DNA of 64,000 bases from Paenibacillus sp. FSL W8-0426 (GTDB lineage Bacteria; Bacillota; Bacilli; Paenibacillales; Paenibacillaceae): contig NZ_CP150203.1 in the NCBI RefSeq assembly GCF_037969725.1, positions 6,749,501 through 6,813,500 on the forward strand, written 5' to 3'. Position 1 is the stretch's first letter, and each line of letters starts with the position of its first letter. Of the stretch, positions 35,979 through 44,182 are shown piece after piece. The notes under the pieces were generated by a model. It saw only the letters and a program-made list of their open reading frames with translations, was not told the DNA's origin and did no database searches. A program made the translations under genes and the position numbers.

Positions 35979-36503
35979 CTATCCCTCTTGCTCTTCGTCC
36001 TGACTAGGCGGAGCCATCAGGCTTTGGACGGCACCCATAAACGGCCGGATGGACTTGATCATGCCATACCCCATCTTTACGACCGGGACGAATCGTTGGA
36101 TCATGCCAAACAGCCGCATACCGTTGCCAAGTAAGCCTCCAGCCGAAGCCGCACCGCCAAGTCCTCCGAAACCGCCGAACAGCGAACCAATCATGGGCAT
36201 AAAAGACGAAACCTGCGCGCGCTGTGCCTTGCGCGAATGGGTTGGCATCTTGCGCGTGCTGTTCACCCGTCCCCGGTTCTGCGAACGAGCGCCCTTGCTG
36301 CGTGAACCGGTCTTGCGCTTGGAAGAACGTGAACCCTCCCCTGTCGCCTTGTGCGGTAGCGTTCCTCCACCAGTAAGCACTACGCCTCCGTTATTTACGT
36401 CAGTTATATAACCGACATATGTCTCGCCACTGTGAAGAGTGACGCAGACAGGCCGATTTTTGTACCGCTTAGCCTTTACGCGTATTGAGTTGGTTTTAGC
36501 CAT
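35979..36503 (-). CDS. Sm-fold-like protein with basic linker and Gly-rich tail
   Basis: 174 residues. Residues 7-45 (AKRYKNRPVCVTLHSGETYVGYITDVNNGGVVLTG) follow the Sm1-type pattern hydrophobic-strand, HxG..YxGxIxxVNxxGVxL seen in LSm/Hfq-like barrels. A strongly basic, Ser/Arg/Lys-rich linker (about 50-95) follows, then a Gly/Met-rich hydrophobic segment (FGGFGGLGGAASAGGLLGNG). Similar small proteins occur in Paenibacillus and Bacillus, but function is unknown. RNA binding is an inference from the fold-like pattern and the basic linker. It has its own terminator. Confidence 0.78.
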   Translation of the reverse strand: MAKTNSIRVKAKRYKNRPVCVTLHSGETYVGYITDVNNGGVVLTGGGTLPHKATGEGSRSSKRKTGSRSKGARSQNRGRVNSTRKMPTHSRKAQRAQVSSFMPMIGSLFGGFGGLGGAASAGGLLGNGMRLFGMIQRFVPVVKMGYGMIKSIRPFMGAVQSLMAPPSQDEEQEG

Positions 36504-36618
36504 GAAATCTCACCTCGCTCCACTGAAATCTAATTCAGTTTACGCGCTGGGTGGACTACTTGCCTGTGCGAATAGGACATCCGCATGCCGAAATGGCCGG
36601 GACAAGAGTAGTTCCGTC

Positions 36619-37647
36619 CTATCCAACATCATGTTCACAAGCCTCCAAGATATACCCTGCATAACGCAGCGTTTCCTGGTCCTCAACCCGGTCAAGCTTT
36701 TTTAAAATCACGGGAATAAACCCCGTCAAATCCTCGGTTTTACTGTACGCGTGCAGAATCCTTAAAGCTTCCAGAAAACCCCCATGCCCATCTGATTGCA
36801 ATAGTCTCAAAAGATATTCTGAACCTGCACCAAAAGAAGTTTTGCAGATGAGCCGAATGGCTGTGGCGTGATTTTTGGAGCCTTGAGCCGCGATATTTTG
36901 CAAAAAACCAAGGGTTTCCTGAGAGACCTTCTTAAACTTGAACATTCCATCAAGCGCCTTAGCCTGGATTTCTTCGTTTGGAGCGGTTTCATAAATCCTG
37001 ATCAACGCCTTCTCGTCACCCGGCATTCGGCTGCCAAACCACCCGATATCATAATCCAGAATAATTTCATCCAGCCAGCGCTCATACCAGTCCAGAAAGC
37101 TGTCCTCATAGACAAAGAAAAAGGGATGATCGGGATGGAAATCGGAAGTGTATACTACTTTCCCCCGGTGTTTTCCTTCAAGTACGAGATACATATCATA
37201 TTCGCAGCCTTGTGTCCCTATGCACAGCATGCCGCCCAGCACCTTATTACGGGTATCGTCGTATTCCTCATCCGAGATGTCCTCATCCTTGGTCAGAGGT
37301 TCAATCAGACCGTTCCATTCCTCCGTAGCCATCCCGGGATACAGCACGGATTTTGCAAGGAGAGCCTGACTTTCGGTATAGGAAGTCGCCTTTTCGATCG
37401 AATAGATTCCATAATAGGGTCCGGCGCCTCCATTGCCGACTTCTGTCAAAAACGATGCGAAAGGCTCTGGCAGGTTGACCTGATTACGGGCTTGCCATTC
37501 AGCCAGCTCTTTTGCTGTAAGCCTATCCTTCACTCTGTACCGATGTGAGGATGCCCCAAACACGGAGAACGATGTGTCTTTGCACATGGCTTGATTCAGT
37601 TTGTCTTTTATGCGCTCCAGCTGCGTTTCTGTATTCCCCAATCCCAT
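36619..37647 (-). CDS. SUKH (SMI1/KNR4) family protein with HEAT-like C-terminus
   Basis: 342 residues. The SUKH signature is at residues 40-70 (LTAKELAEWQARNQVNLPEPFASFLTEVGNGGAGPYYGIY), continuing through LCIGTQGCEYDMYLVLEGKHRGKVVYTS to about residue 190 with the terminal DSFLDWYERWLDE. The last 130 residues form helical repeats (IYETAPNEEIQAKALDGMFK..., HEAT/ARM-like). SUKH proteins are frequent immunity proteins against polymorphic nuclease toxins (known); no toxin gene is adjacent, so the role is open. Confidence 0.88.
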   Translation of the reverse strand: MGLGNTETQLERIKDKLNQAMCKDTSFSVFGASSHRYRVKDRLTAKELAEWQARNQVNLPEPFASFLTEVGNGGAGPYYGIYSIEKATSYTESQALLAKSVLYPGMATEEWNGLIEPLTKDEDISDEEYDDTRNKVLGGMLCIGTQGCEYDMYLVLEGKHRGKVVYTSDFHPDHPFFFVYEDSFLDWYERWLDEIILDYDIGWFGSRMPGDEKALIRIYETAPNEEIQAKALDGMFKFKKVSQETLGFLQNIAAQGSKNHATAIRLICKTSFGAGSEYLLRLLQSDGHGGFLEALRILHAYSKTEDLTGFIPVILKKLDRVEDQETLRYAGYILEACEHDVG

Positions 37648-37712
37648 CGATCGGCCCCCCGTTAACTAGCCTGTTTTCGTATTCATTTTCCTTTTCCTCT
37701 TATTCATCCATT

Positions 37713-38072
37713 TTAGCATTTGGTTTGGAAACTTGTTTTTCCTTCCAATGTGGCCTGCAGGAATTTTTTCGACTTTTTCAACCGCTTCTGAATCTCTTCA
37801 ATTTCTTTGATTTTCTGTTCAACCAGCTCTTTCTTTACCTCATACGATAGATTGAGTTGTTGATCGACTAGTGAACGTAACTCTTCTACAGAAAATCCTA
37901 CGGATAAAAGGGCCTTCACATCCTCTAGAAACTCAACAATATTCTCCGAATAGATCCGATAATTATTTTCATCTCTCTTCACAAAGGTGTCTGGAATCAG
38001 GTTTTTACGTTCATAAAATCTCAATGTCGATATAGGCAGGCCCGTTAATTTGGAAACATCATTGATTTTCAT
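37713..38072 (-). CDS. MerR-family regulator
   Basis: 119 residues. The N-terminal winged helix MKINDVSKLTGLPISTLRFYERKNLIP and the wing RDENNYRIYSENIVEFLEDVKALLSVGFSVEELRSLV are typical; a coiled-coil dimerisation helix rich in Lys/Glu follows. The effector region is only a short tail, ending in a Cys. It is divergent from a nitroreductase gene whose promoter has the 19-bp spacer diagnostic of MerR activation. Confidence 0.94.
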   Translation of the reverse strand: MKINDVSKLTGLPISTLRFYERKNLIPDTFVKRDENNYRIYSENIVEFLEDVKALLSVGFSVEELRSLVDQQLNLSYEVKKELVEQKIKEIEEIQKRLKKSKKFLQATLEGKTSFQTKC

Positions 38073-38094
38073 CCTATGGCCTCTCTTTATTGGT

Positions 38095-38125
38095 TTGCTA
38101 TAAACCTAGGTTCATAGTTCATAAT
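38095..38125 (+). promoter_or_regulatory. MerR-type promoter (19-bp spacer) for the nitroreductase
   Basis: TTGCTA (38095-38100), a 19-bp spacer, and CATAAT (38120-38125). The near-perfect palindrome CTATAAACCTAGGTTCATAG (38098-38117) fills the spacer. Over-long spacers with a central operator are the hallmark of promoters that MerR proteins untwist to activate. Confidence 0.75.
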
Positions 38126-38192
38126 GCGAATATGATAACGAACGACATGTACAATGTCAAAAAAATGGGTCGTTATCCAAAGGAGAGATTCG

Positions 38193-38831
38193 ATGTTTAG
38201 CCATATTGTTAATAACGATTTCGCAAGTATAGTCAAGGGACGACGTTCTGTGCGCCATTATGATGAACATATTAAAATATCGAAAGAGGAGCTCAGCGAA
38301 ATCATCTCGGAAGCTAGTCTGGCTCCATCCTCTGCAAATATGCAGCCATGGCGGATCGTTGTGGTGGATACTCCGGAAGGAAAAGAAAAGCTACGACCTC
38401 TGATGCGTTTCAATACCTTACAAAACGATACTTCATCTGCCATGGTAATCATTTTCGGTGACACCCAGAGCTATTTACATGTTGAGGAAATTTACAATAC
38501 AGCCGTGGAACAAGGAAAAATGCCAGCTGAAGTAAGAGACAGCCAACTTGAGACCATTCTATCGATGTATCCAACTCTCCCCCAACATATCAAAGTTGAA
38601 GTTGCAAAGATCGATAGCAGCCTCTTTGCTATGCAGCTCATGTTAGCAGCGCGCGCACATGGGTATGATACGAATCCAATGGCAGGTTTTGAAATGGATC
38701 AAGTCGCACAAGCCTTTGATTTGGATGGAAAACGCTATGTTCCCGTCATGGTTATTTCTATAGGTAAAGCCAAGGAGGAAGGGTATGAGTCCGTTCGATT
38801 AAGTTCCGACAAGATTACATTCTGGAGATAA
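38193..38831 (+). CDS. Nitroreductase-family protein
   Basis: 212 residues from ATG 38193 (AAAGGAGA upstream). Seen: KGRRSVRHYDEHIKISKEEL (FMN-binding Arg cluster), ASLAPSSANMQPWRIVVV, and the C-terminal GYDTNPMAGFEMDQVAQAFDLDGKRYVPVMVISIGKA with the conserved GxxxG-type flavin contacts. Family enzymes reduce nitroaromatics, quinones or flavins with NAD(P)H. It is controlled by the adjacent MerR protein, judging by the promoter. Confidence 0.93.
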   Translation: MFSHIVNNDFASIVKGRRSVRHYDEHIKISKEELSEIISEASLAPSSANMQPWRIVVVDTPEGKEKLRPLMRFNTLQNDTSSAMVIIFGDTQSYLHVEEIYNTAVEQGKMPAEVRDSQLETILSMYPTLPQHIKVEVAKIDSSLFAMQLMLAARAHGYDTNPMAGFEMDQVAQAFDLDGKRYVPVMVISIGKAKEEGYESVRLSSDKITFWR

Positions 38832-38955
38832 CGGGCTATTCTAAATCTATTCACTACTTTTTCTTCAAAACAACTCTTCTAAACAGGCTAATGGTGCCCA
38901 ATCATTTCTCTGAATCTCACATACATTGGAGCATCATATAAGAGGGGTTGATATT

Positions 38956-39381
38956 GTGGTACGTATCCTTGATAAAGCGGCAGTTCAGCCGCTTAGTCGC
39001 TTTAACCCGGCCAAATCGTTTACGATTCGACGTTCCCCGCAAAAATCCGGCATAGCAACGATCCCAATACGGATTCCGGCGAATTCCCAGCCGAACCGGG
39101 TAGATTTGGTAGCCTCCATTGGGGTGAGAGGTGTCAAAGGCATTGCTCAAGTTCGCTTTAGAGTCTTCCGCGGCAACAAAGAAATTTTCAACACACAGCA
39201 AGGGATCGAATCTACGGGTTCAGAGCAAAATTATATCGTTACTTTCCAGGCTGAGGATCGAAATGTCCCAGCAGGTACGCATGCGTACACAGTCACAGCC
39301 GAAAACCGTACTCCAAATACAAGAGTAGATGTCGTAGGACCCATATCATTTAGCGGGTTAGCGGTTAAAACCAGAAACTAA
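38956..39381 (+). CDS. Beta-rich hypothetical protein, possibly exosporium protein C-like
   Basis: 141 residues from GTG 38956, eight bases after GAGGGG. It starts VVRILDKAAVQPLSRFNPAKSF and then alternates short strands (TIPIRIPANSQPNRVDLVASIGV, IAQVRFRVFRG, NYIVTFQAEDRNVPAGTHAYTVTAEN) like a beta-sandwich or jelly roll. The arrangement resembles small exosporium/spore-surface proteins of Bacillales (low confidence, from memory of family pattern). No signal peptide. Confidence 0.7.
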   Translation: MVRILDKAAVQPLSRFNPAKSFTIRRSPQKSGIATIPIRIPANSQPNRVDLVASIGVRGVKGIAQVRFRVFRGNKEIFNTQQGIESTGSEQNYIVTFQAEDRNVPAGTHAYTVTAENRTPNTRVDVVGPISFSGLAVKTRN

Positions 39382-39438
39382 CACCGCCTCTGATCCCCGA
39401 CCTAGCTCTCAATATCTTTCTGCTGCTTAAGATGGTTC

Positions 39439-39501
39439 GAGCAGGAAAAGCAAAAACAGTGCGCCTCGATAGAAGGTGCACTGTTTTTGCTTTTCCTGCT
39501 C
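39439..39501. terminator. Bidirectional terminator with 24-bp perfect arms
   Basis: Arms 39439-39462 and 39478-39501 are perfectly complementary over 24 bp, with a 15-nt loop. They contain internal A5/T5 and A4/T4 tracts, so either strand gives a long stem with a U-rich 3' arm. It lies between convergent genes. Confidence 0.8.
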
Positions 39502-39539
39502 ATTGGGGTATGGTTCAGCTTAGTCCAATTACCTCATCA

Positions 39540-40418
39540 CTAAACTCTTTGGGAGAGTTCAAGCTCCACTGAATGCTGGCTCCGATAATCGAATAACAGC
39601 CGCTGCATCTTTTCAACGGTGCCGTCTCGATGGGGAACATGAATGGAAACAGTCAAATTGGAATCGTTTAAATACTGAAACGAAACCATGTCAAAATTCA
39701 ATGTCCCGAGATTCGGACATTGGAGTGCCTTTGGGGCATCGATGGCATCCAGAACCTCATAGGATTCCCAGAATTCCCGAAACTCGCTGCTGGCTTCGCA
39801 CAGCGCCTCGAACTGCTCTGACCACCAAGGGTCATCTACGTGCCTGGCGTACCCGGCATGGAACTTGGCGGCGATCCTCCGGGCATGCAGCTCCCATTGG
39901 TCCCCCTTGATGTAGCGAAAACGGGGAGAAGTAAACGTCATCCAGACAAAATTCCGTTCCCGTTCAGACATCGCCGCAAGGTTCCCGTTCAGCGCGCAAT
40001 AGGCTTCATTCCATGCAATAATGTTCATGCGCTCATCCATGACATTCGCCGGAGATACGTTTTGGCTATCCAAAAAACGTTGAAGTTCCGGTGTTGCCTT
40101 AGAGGTTTTCCATGTTTCGTTCAAAGGCAGCTGCTTGCGGGCAAGGTAAAACAGATGCCTGCGTTCCGATTCATTCAACCGCAGCACTTCGGCTATTCGA
40201 TCAAGAACCTCAGCCGACACATTGATATGACGCCCTTGTTCCAAATAGGTATACCAATCCAAGCCCACATCTGCCAACATCGCCACTTCGCTGCGGCGAA
40301 GTCCGGGTGTCCGTCTGCGTCTGGTCTCCGGTAATCCAATCTGCTCCGGAGTAATCCGTTCCCGGCGCATGCGTAAAAAGTGAGACAACTCCTCATAACG
40401 GTCCAAGCTGTACGTCAT
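39540..40418 (-). CDS. XRE-family regulator with MmyB-like ligand domain
   Basis: 292 residues from ATG 40418, preceded by AAGGAGGGGAGAGG. The HTH is at residues 8-80 (LSHFLRMRRERITPEQIGL, RRTPGLRRSEVAMLADVGLDWYTYLEQGR, LDRIAEVLRLNESERRHLFYLA), the standard opening of MmyB/pyridoxal-like regulators. The C-terminal PAS-like domain (NIIAWNEAYCALNG, ERNFVWMTFTSPRFR) binds fatty-acid-like ligands in relatives. Divergent from the Dabb gene across 205 bp. Confidence 0.92.
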   Translation of the reverse strand: MTYSLDRYEELSHFLRMRRERITPEQIGLPETRRRRTPGLRRSEVAMLADVGLDWYTYLEQGRHINVSAEVLDRIAEVLRLNESERRHLFYLARKQLPLNETWKTSKATPELQRFLDSQNVSPANVMDERMNIIAWNEAYCALNGNLAAMSERERNFVWMTFTSPRFRYIKGDQWELHARRIAAKFHAGYARHVDDPWWSEQFEALCEASSEFREFWESYEVLDAIDAPKALQCPNLGTLNFDMVSFQYLNDSNLTVSIHVPHRDGTVEKMQRLLFDYRSQHSVELELSQRV

Positions 40419-40623
40419 GATCCCTCTCCCCTCCTTCGAATTCATGAACGTAGGATTCCCCATCCTACGATAACCAGATCTCTTCCTAGCCTCTTCAGGT
40501 CCATTTATACTCAGTTTATGTCTTCCTTCGGGAGAATAGCAAGAATGGAAAAGACATCGTACATCGGCTATCTAGGCGAAAACTGCAAAGTCAAATATAA
40601 CCAGAATTTGAGGAGGGAAAAGG

Positions 40624-40926
40624 ATGTTTGAGCATATCGTGCTTTTGAAATTTAAGCCCCATGTCTCCAACAGCGAGAAAGAAGAAGCGGTAAACCGCGC
40701 TCACGACTTCAAAGGAAGCATTCCGGGGATCATCGATCTTAGCGCGGGGATTAATGTTACGGAGGAAACAGAGCACGTTCAGGGCTATACGCTGGGAATC
40801 AGAGTTACCTTTGAGAATCAGCAGGCTTGCCGGGATTATATTCAGCACCCCCTGCATCAACGTTTATTGCAATCCATCGGACCGCTAGTTGAGGGCATCG
40901 TCGTTATGGATTATCCGGTTGCTTAG
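40624..40926 (+). CDS. Dabb-family (stress-responsive alpha/beta barrel) protein
   Basis: 100 residues. FEHIVLLKFKPHVSNSEKEEAVNRAHDFKGSIPGI, the AGIN segment, YTLGIRVTFENQQACRDYIQHPLHQRLL and GIVVMDYPV match the dimeric ferredoxin-like Dabb fold. GAGGGAAAAGG precedes the ATG. Family members include stress proteins and polyketide cyclases; the precise role is unknown. The MmyB-type regulator gene is divergent and may control it. Confidence 0.9.
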   Translation: MFEHIVLLKFKPHVSNSEKEEAVNRAHDFKGSIPGIIDLSAGINVTEETEHVQGYTLGIRVTFENQQACRDYIQHPLHQRLLQSIGPLVEGIVVMDYPVA

Positions 40927-40944
40927 ACCGAAGAAATGGAAAAC

Positions 40945-40976
40945 AAGCGGCGGTCGCCTCCGGCAGGTGACCGCTT
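40945..40976 (+). terminator. Terminator after the Dabb gene
   Basis: AAGCGGCGGTCGCCT pairs with AGGTGACCGCTT (one bulge), followed by CAATTTTG. Confidence 0.65.
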
Positions 40977-41158
40977 CAATTTTGATGGCTGTTGAAACAT
41001 TTCTCTATCTCGCCCTCTTTGATAAGGTTCAACTGTTCTTTGTGATAAAGCATTGGGACAATTCTTAATTACAAAATTACTGATTTAGTTCTACCCTCTA
41101 GGTAAATTCGTTATAATAAACATAATTCAGGTCGTAATCATTTTGTAGAGGTGTTAGG

Positions 41159-42175
41159 ATGAATAGTTTTGTAAAGTTCTTATTCATTGTTATTGCTCCA
41201 ACTCTTGCGTTAGCTGCAACATCCCATGGTACACTAATACTGGATAAACCTTTTAAAATCGAAAATGAATTTATTAAATTAGATACTACTTGGGCAACAG
41301 TTATTTTAATACTTTATGTTGCTATTTCATCTGCATTCTTTATATATTCACGTGTAATGGAGATTCTGAATGAAAAGAAAGAACAAATTAATTCTTTAAT
41401 TTTAGAAAATACTGAGCATAAAAGAAATCTCCAAGACAATGCAAGCGGACTTTGGAGAGAACTTAAATACTTAAATAAGTACAAACAAAACGAAATATTA
41501 GCAAATATAATGGAAATATTCACAAAGAACAACACACCAGTGGTTTCCGTTCAAATGTATGAATACTTTATTAATAAAAGTAACCTTCTCGGAGTAACTG
41601 AAGTTAAAATTAATCATACTGTTGGAGTTGCTAAAGAAGGGCAAAATCAAAATGCAATTTTGCAATCGTATTATTCCATCCCGACCTATATTCTTAATGC
41701 TTTTTATAAGGCAAGAGCTACTGCTGAACTGGGTTATCGAAACTTAGCTAGAGCTCTACATCGCTTTGCTGTAAGGTATACAAGACAATTAAACTCACGA
41801 ACAAGAAGTGCTTTGAAAAAACAAGATGTCTTTTTACTGGCATTACTAATTCTTGCTCTAGAGAAATTAGACCTCTATGACGACCTGAGGATTACTGAGC
41901 ACGATGATACCCTCCACAAACTTCAAAAAAATGGAATACTAAGGGGTATCATTGATAATGGAGAATATTACACGTTTACATATAAATCATCTGAAAATAT
42001 GAATAATGAAAAAGTTACACGGACATATTTAACTAAGAAAATAACCATAAACGGATTACAATGCATATTTGTAATCACAGCGGACATTCAGGACCAACAA
42101 ATTAATTTACATCAATTAGGCAATCAGTTTACTGAGCTTTTGGTTGCCAGTGACCTAAAAGTTGAATATACTTAA
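41159..42175 (+). CDS. Uncharacterised membrane-anchored protein of the AT-rich island
   Basis: 338 residues. One hydrophobic segment lies at the N-terminus (FVKFLFIVIAPTLALAA), possibly a signal anchor, and a second at about 44-64 (TWATVILILYVAISSAFFIY); a coiled-coil-like Lys/Glu-rich helix follows to about 125. The C-terminal two thirds would be cytoplasmic, with HRFAVRYTRQLNSRTRSALK and a beta-rich end. I do not recognise a family. Base composition drops sharply to about one third GC here, unlike the preceding genes, suggesting horizontal transfer. A 52-codon gene follows 27 bp later and both end at one terminator, so they form a two-gene unit. Confidence 0.82.
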   Translation: MNSFVKFLFIVIAPTLALAATSHGTLILDKPFKIENEFIKLDTTWATVILILYVAISSAFFIYSRVMEILNEKKEQINSLILENTEHKRNLQDNASGLWRELKYLNKYKQNEILANIMEIFTKNNTPVVSVQMYEYFINKSNLLGVTEVKINHTVGVAKEGQNQNAILQSYYSIPTYILNAFYKARATAELGYRNLARALHRFAVRYTRQLNSRTRSALKKQDVFLLALLILALEKLDLYDDLRITEHDDTLHKLQKNGILRGIIDNGEYYTFTYKSSENMNNEKVTRTYLTKKITINGLQCIFVITADIQDQQINLHQLGNQFTELLVASDLKVEYT

Positions 42176-42202
42176 ATTAAGGTGAAACAGGAGGTGGCAT
42201 TG

Positions 42203-42361
42203 ATGAGTTTAAAATTAACGGATCAACAAAAAGCACTTATAAAAAAAGATCTCATTAACGCTGGTGCAATTCAAAGGGAAAAGCCTCTGACTCCCCGTGA
42301 TTCTTATTATTCAAAAAGTATAGGTAAAACAAATACTACCCCAGCAAAGGTTAGAATATAG
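42203..42361 (+). CDS. Small protein, 52 residues, partner of the membrane protein
   Basis: ATG 42203 follows CAGGAGGTGG by seven bases and opens 52 codons to TAG 42359-42361. The product starts MSLKLTDQQKALIKKDLINA and is basic, without membrane segments. The strong ribosome binding site, the 27-bp spacing after the membrane-protein gene and the terminator 15 bp downstream all support expression. Function unknown; a regulatory or antitoxin-like partner is possible but unsupported. Confidence 0.7.
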   Translation: MSLKLTDQQKALIKKDLINAGAIQREKPLTPRDSYYSKSIGKTNTTPAKVRI

Positions 42362-42375
42362 GTGTTTTAATAGCC

Positions 42376-42410
42376 AGAGACGGCACTTACGTGCTGTCTC
42401 TTCTTTATTT
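42376..42410 (+). terminator. Terminator of the two-gene cassette
   Basis: AGAGACGGCAC pairs with GTGCTGTCTCT around TTAC; TCTTTATTT follows. Confidence 0.8.
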
Positions 42411-42503
42411 TAGTCAGAAATTCTCCACATAGATCTCTCTCCCTCCGCCTTACCTGTACTTGTCATACAGCTCTCCGTAACGGGTCAATCAGCAAATGGC
42501 TAA

Positions 42504-42528
42504 AAGGAACTGCCGTAGTCAGCTCCTT
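42504..42528 (-). terminator. Terminator of the FAD-oxidase pseudogene
   Basis: Minus strand AAGGAGCTG pairs with CAGTTCCTT around a 7-nt loop, then TTAGCC. Confidence 0.6.
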
Positions 42529-42556
42529 GTTTTAATTCGGTTTGGTGTGCCTATTG

Positions 42557-43937
42557 TCATTTTCTGACCTGTTTTCCTACTGGAATACTCTGAGCAAAAC
42601 GAAACACATTATGAGGTTCGTACTTTCGCTTCACCTGCTTCAATCTCCCAAAGTTCACACCATAATACGTGGACCAGTTCTTAATCTGCAGATCAGGAAA
42701 ATTCACATAGTCTCCTTTAACAAAGGGACACAACGCTCTACGGAATCTTTTCACCCACTGAATATTCCGCTTTTGCTCCCTATCGTTTCTCTAACGGGCT
42801 GACAGTTCGTAGATTGTCTCCGCCTTCCGATGAGGATAAGCCGTTGAAGTAGGCGATACCCGACTTACCGCGCTTCCTGCACCACCTAGGCTCTGACTCC
42901 ACACGCTAGAATGTTTGTTGGGCGCTTTGGCTAAAAAGTCACGTATAATTCGTACTCCTTCCAGCGGCAAAGGTCGGAACCCATAGGCTCCGGTTATTTT
43001 AAACTTTGGTTCCAAATTCAGGTCCGATTCGGCAAAGAATTTGGTTGCTTCAATAAAAGGAACTGTCTTCACCATCACCATCACCTTCACCGGAGTGCCT
43101 GCTCGTAAGAGCGGTCTAATCCATCGCCGCAGCTCCCCTGCACCGCCAAGCAATTCCCGGTAGATACAATGGTTCCTACCTGCTTGGCCGCCACCTCAAT
43201 GGTTGAGGTTAAGCGGTTCGTGACCGATGGGGCCCAGCGTTGCCAAGCCGGCAACACCTTCTCAAGATCACTCCATTTCCACGTAATGCTATATATAGAA
43301 ACCGATGAAATCGGTCTAACCCGAAATGTATATTCTGTAGTAACCCCAAAGTTCCCTCCCCCTCCGCCTCGTGATGCCCACAACAGATCGGAATGTTTCT
43401 TTCGGTTTGCCACAATCGTCTTTGCCCCATACCGCCCCGAAACTACGACCATCTTTACTTGTTTCAAGTTATCGCACGTAAGCCCATATTTGCGGGAAAG
43501 CAGTCCAATGCCACCTCCCAGAGTAAGCCCAGCTACCCCTACGTCGGGCGCGGTCCCCGCCGGAATTGTCACACGCTTATTCCACAGCTTTTTGTACACC
43601 CGGGCAAGTGGATTTCCCGTTTGCACAATGGCCACTCTATTTTTTCGATCAACCTTAACTTTATTCATCTCGCTCACATCGATAATAATACCGCCATTTA
43701 CAGCTGAAAAGCCTTCATAGCTATGGCGTCCGCTGCGCACTCGCAGCCGTATGCCCCGCTCACGAGCCCATTTGACAGCGTTGATCACACCTGGGTTCGC
43801 TGGCAAAAAACAATGACTCTTGGAAATTTGGAGAAGCGCCTATTGTACTCCATTCTGGCCGTATTGTATGACGGATTGCCCGGAATTACGATCCTACCGG
43901 TTAATCGTGTACTTTTCTTTTTCAACTTTCGTGCCAT
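42557..43937 (-). pseudogene. Broken FAD-linked (berberine-bridge-like) oxidase
   Basis: The three fragments together read as one FAD-binding_4/BBE oxidase. N-terminal part from ATG 43937; after a frameshift near 43800 it continues ANPGVINAVKWARERGIRLRVRSGRHSYEGFS (FAD His in the RSGRHSYEG motif), PAGTAPDVGVAGLTLGGGIGLLSRKYG and LLWASRGGGGGNFGV. A second frameshift lies near 43100-43150. The frame is then interrupted by an in-frame TAG at 42793-42791, after which the BBE motif NWSTYYGVNFGRLKQVKRKYEPHNVFRFAQSIP completes the protein. Three lesions make a functional enzyme very unlikely unless several are sequence errors. Confidence 0.85.
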
Positions 43938-44147
43938 CTACTTTACACCATCCCTGCTCATGACATAAGCCTTCCTCATCAGCTTATTCCTATGTTAGTG
44001 ACACCCGTCCTAGTAACGGCAAACGCCCAGTTCCTTCCAGACATGATTGGAGACTCTCCATGTCCCCTGCTCAGGTAAATGCTTAAAAATTTCGCGGTTA
44101 CTTGTGATACGGTTCAGCTTAACTTCTGCAAGGCGGAATGTACAACA

Positions 44148-44177
44148 AAGAAGCACACCGAAATTGGTATGCTTCTT
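44148..44177 (-). terminator. Terminator of the AIPR gene
   Basis: AAGAAGCACACC pairs with GGTATGCTTCTT around a 6-nt loop; TGTTGT follows on the minus strand, six bases after the stop codon. Confidence 0.75.
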
Positions 44178-44182
44178 GTTAT

